A stretch of 64,000 nucleotides of DNA. Origin: Anaerolineae bacterium. Its GTDB lineage: Bacteria > Chloroflexota > Anaerolineae > Caldilineales > Caldilineaceae. Positions 62,282 through 64,000 of the stretch are shown here, piece after piece; position 1 is the stretch's first letter; each line of letters opens with the position of its first letter. The position numbers were made by a program, and so were the translations under genes. A model generated the notes under the pieces. The model did no database searches and was not told the DNA's origin. It saw only the letters and a list, made by a program, of their open reading frames with translations. The stretch spans positions 1 through 64,000 of the forward strand of contig JAUIHI010000006.1 in NCBI GenBank assembly GCA_030432295.1, read 5' to 3'.

Positions 62282-63028
62282 ATGGACCTTCGCTTTGAAA
62301 GAAACTCTGGAACCTCTATAGTGTCTTCTATCCGCACGCTTGGCTTTTTGCTCCTATTGGTGTGTCTGCTACCCGCGCTTACGGAAACTGCTTTTGCCCA
62401 GGATACAGGTCAAACCCATGTGGTCAGACCGGGGGAAAACCTCTCTACAATTGCCAGCCGATACGGTGTATCTCTTTCAACGCTAACCCGAGTCAATGGG
62501 ATCAGTAACCCAAATCTATTGAGATCCGGGCAGGTATTGGTTATCCCTGGTGGGGAGCCACAAGCCCCGGAACCTCCCCCTACCAGGACACCTGCCCCCC
62601 AGAGCGATGCCACACGCGCGCCCAGCGCGCCGTCAGCCCAATACATGCCCCAGATTCAATCTGACCCCGGACCAACCGCTGCGGCCAATGACGTGCTTCA
62701 CACAGTCTATCCGGGTGAGTCGCTCTCTTCGATCGCCAGGAGGTTTGGCACGACTGTAAGTGCAATTATGGCCCGCAATCGCCTGCCATCTTCGCTGATC
62801 TATTCGGGTCAGCGCCTGATCATCCCGGCAGGTAGGGTGCCAGCTTCTTCGAGTGTACGACCGGCTGCCACTGTAGTGCGGTCGGAAAGCGTCACCGGAA
62901 CAGCGACACGAACGGCTACACCCAAGCCCACGCGCACGCTCATACCCACAGCTACACCCACCCGTTCCATCCCAGGATTGCTCCGCCTGCCCACAATAGC
63001 TGCGACGCCTACTCCAGCCCGTCGATAG
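62282..63028 (+). CDS. Secreted protein with two LysM domains
   Basis: A 248-residue protein from ATG 62282. A signal peptide (IRTLGFLLLLVCLLPALTETAFA, cleavage near AFA-QD) is followed by LysM 1 (THVVRPGENLSTIASRYGVS, ~41-85), a Pro/Thr/Ala linker, LysM 2 (LHTVYPGESLSSIARRFGTT, ~135-180) and a Thr/Pro/Arg-rich tail. LysM binds N-acetylglucosamine polymers such as peptidoglycan. There is no catalytic domain, so it is likely a wall-binding adaptor. Confidence 0.9.
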   Translation: MDLRFERNSGTSIVSSIRTLGFLLLLVCLLPALTETAFAQDTGQTHVVRPGENLSTIASRYGVSLSTLTRVNGISNPNLLRSGQVLVIPGGEPQAPEPPPTRTPAPQSDATRAPSAPSAQYMPQIQSDPGPTAAANDVLHTVYPGESLSSIARRFGTTVSAIMARNRLPSSLIYSGQRLIIPAGRVPASSSVRPAATVVRSESVTGTATRTATPKPTRTLIPTATPTRSIPGLLRLPTIAATPTPARR

Positions 63029-63194
63029 CAACAGCGCACGCAACTGTTCGGCCTCTGGCTAAAGTCCCCAGTACTTTGGCGTTCTGCTGAATGGTTACCT
63101 GCGCGCTAACATTCGCAGACACTGTGCTTATCTTTCGCTAATCCTTCGCATGTGCTGTGCTAACATTGACCCCTTATACTGATAATTGTCTACG

Positions 63195-63217
63195 CCGGTA
63201 GAGATGACCACTACCGG
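63195..63217. promoter_or_regulatory. Inverted repeat upstream of hsp20
   Basis: CCGGTAG (63195-63201), a 9-base spacer, CTACCGG (63211-63217), located 44 bp before the hsp20 ATG. The 7-9-7 layout resembles the CIRCE geometry, but the sequence differs. It may be the operator of a heat-shock regulator. Confidence 0.5.
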
Positions 63218-63260
63218 TCGTGAAGGTAAAGACCTTTTTTCATCTATAAGGAGGCACAAT

Positions 63261-63737
63261 ATGAGTAGGATTGTACGTTGGGACCCCATCCGTGAAGTAG
63301 CGTCTATGCGCAACCAGATGGATCGGCTGATGGCTGATGTTTTCAACACTCCTGCCACCTGGCAGAACGATGAGTATGCCGGATATATGCGGCTGGCTTT
63401 GGATGTGTCTGAAAACGACGAGAACTACACTGTTCACGCATCCGTGCCCGGCATGAACCCCGAGGATTTGGACATCAGCTTCACCGAGAATACGCTGACC
63501 ATCAAGGGCGAATCGAAGGACGAGCGTGTGGATGAGAACGAGAAGTGGCATCTGCGTGAGCGACGCTTCGGCAGCTTTATGCGTACCATTTCTCTGCCCA
63601 CAATGATCAATGCGGACGCCATTGAGGCCAACTTTGACAACGGTGTTTTGACCCTGACTCTGCCCAAGGCCGAGGAGGTCAAGCCCCGGCGCATCTCCAT
63701 CAAAGCTAATGGGCAAAAGGTAGTCGAAGCCGCATAA
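63261..63737 (+). CDS. Hsp20/alpha-crystallin small heat-shock protein
   Basis: A 158-residue sHSP from ATG 63261, with AAGGAGG 7 nt upstream. The N-terminus is IVRWDPIREVASMRNQMDRLM. The alpha-crystallin domain spans about 48-145 (LALDVSENDENYTVHASVPGMNPEDLDISFTENTLTIKGE ... FGSFMRTISLPTMINADAIEANFDNGVLTLTLPKAEE). The conserved GVLTLTLPK and the short basic tail are typical. It holds unfolding proteins for ClpB/DnaK, and clpB lies 1.7 kb upstream. Confidence 0.96.
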   Translation: MSRIVRWDPIREVASMRNQMDRLMADVFNTPATWQNDEYAGYMRLALDVSENDENYTVHASVPGMNPEDLDISFTENTLTIKGESKDERVDENEKWHLRERRFGSFMRTISLPTMINADAIEANFDNGVLTLTLPKAEEVKPRRISIKANGQKVVEAA

Positions 63738-63749
63738 GCAAAGACAAGG

Positions 63750-63780
63750 GCCTATCTGATAGGCCGCCTATCAGATAGGC
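63750..63780. repeat. 31-bp perfect palindrome after hsp20
   Basis: Arms of 15 bases (63750-63764 and 63766-63780, GCCTATCTGATAGGC) around one C. Each arm is itself nearly palindromic, so several foldings are possible. Confidence 0.7.
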
Positions 63781-63790
63781 TGAGCATAAG

Positions 63791-63836
63791 AAAAGTGAAG
63801 CGCAAGATCGTCTCTGATCTTGCGCTTCACTTTTTT
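63791..63836 (+). terminator. Strong intrinsic terminator
   Basis: Perfect 19-base arms (63791-63809 and 63816-63834, AAAAGTGAAGCGCAAGATC) with a 6-base loop and a T-run. It ends the hsp20 transcript. Confidence 0.85.
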
Positions 63837-63880
63837 GTTGGAAAAATGGTTTGCAAGATTTGGTTGGAGAGAGGAGGGTT

Positions 63881-63916
63881 GGCCTGGGGTTTTGTGCTTG
63901 CACAAAACCCCAGGCC
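63881..63916. repeat. Third hairpin after hsp20
   Basis: Perfect 16-base arms (63881-63896 and 63901-63916, GGCCTGGGGTTTTGTG) with loop CTTG. No T-run follows; it may belong to a leftward-reading gene outside the window. Confidence 0.7.
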
Positions 63917-64000
63917 GAGAAGAGGGAGGAAAGAAGAAACACCCATCAGAGGAGCAGGTAAGCGTTCATCGGAAACCACCCCACGAGGCTCCCGTACTTA

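Larger units (their letters stand above)
63738..64000. other. Gene-free right edge with three hairpins
   Basis: After hsp20 come three independent perfect palindromes (63750-63780, 63791-63836, 63881-63916) and then A/G-rich sequence to the window end. I see no ORF beyond it. Confidence 0.6.

Overview
The window is a high-GC bacterial chromosome segment with short intergenic gaps. It most resembles a Chloroflexota genome of the Anaerolineae/Caldilineae type. The main reasons are the family mix (F420-type LLM oxidoreductase, paired GCS2 carboxylate-amine ligases, a degenerate GlmL-like protein, DUF1385, DUF3048, a SUI1/YciH factor, an ATPase-winged-helix regulator) and many long, near-perfect extragenic palindromes at gene ends. 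This placement is inference: there is no rRNA in the window.

Layout. 0-0.7 kb: remnants of two unrelated transposases. 0.7-3.1 kb: an LLM oxidoreductase diverging from an SMP-30 lactonase. 3.1-9.1 kb (minus): two carboxylate-amine ligases, a circularly permuted ATP-grasp enzyme, a second ATP-grasp ligase and an alpha/beta-hydrolase, interrupted by a repeat-flanked four-helix-bundle gene; this is the best candidate for an uncharacterised small-molecule or peptide pathway. 9.2-11.7 kb (minus): a subtilase with a CBM48-like tail, a small partner, and a selenocysteine tRNA (selC) that lies in no reading frame. 11.9-20.1 kb: MFS-HEAT fusion, ThDP enzyme, Fic protein under a 37-bp palindromic operator, aldo/keto reductase, CheY-like receiver, PPK2, tyrosine phosphatase. 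20.5-26.6 kb: CapA-like protein, AIM24 protein, SUI1 factor, a low-GC membrane gene, and a GlgC pair in which one copy has lost catalytic residues. 26.7-31.5 kb: an unknown two-gene operon, CitE-like lyase, TIM-barrel isomerase, small membrane protein. 31.6-37.1 kb (minus): ATPase-winged-helix regulator and a tightly coupled four-gene membrane/GlmL-like operon. 37.2-46.6 kb: glyA, UMF1-type transporter, pyruvate kinase, ParB-like protein, DUF3048 lipoprotein, a three-gene DUF1385 operon. 46.8-53.6 kb: a 1075-residue anchored glycosidase-like protein, a membrane protein, a candidate small RNA, a SWIM protein and a flippase-like membrane protein. 53.7-64 kb: UDP-glucose dehydrogenase, M16 peptidase, RecF, an AT-rich two-gene cassette between two 150-bp repeats, ClpB, a LysM protein and Hsp20.

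Functional themes are glycogen and polyphosphate storage, central metabolism (PK, SHMT), protein quality control (ClpB, Hsp20), cell-envelope carbohydrate work (CapA, UGD, anchored glycosidase, LysM) and an amide-ligase pathway. Most coding calls rest on motifs readable in the translation. Names for uncharacterised proteins are descriptive only.
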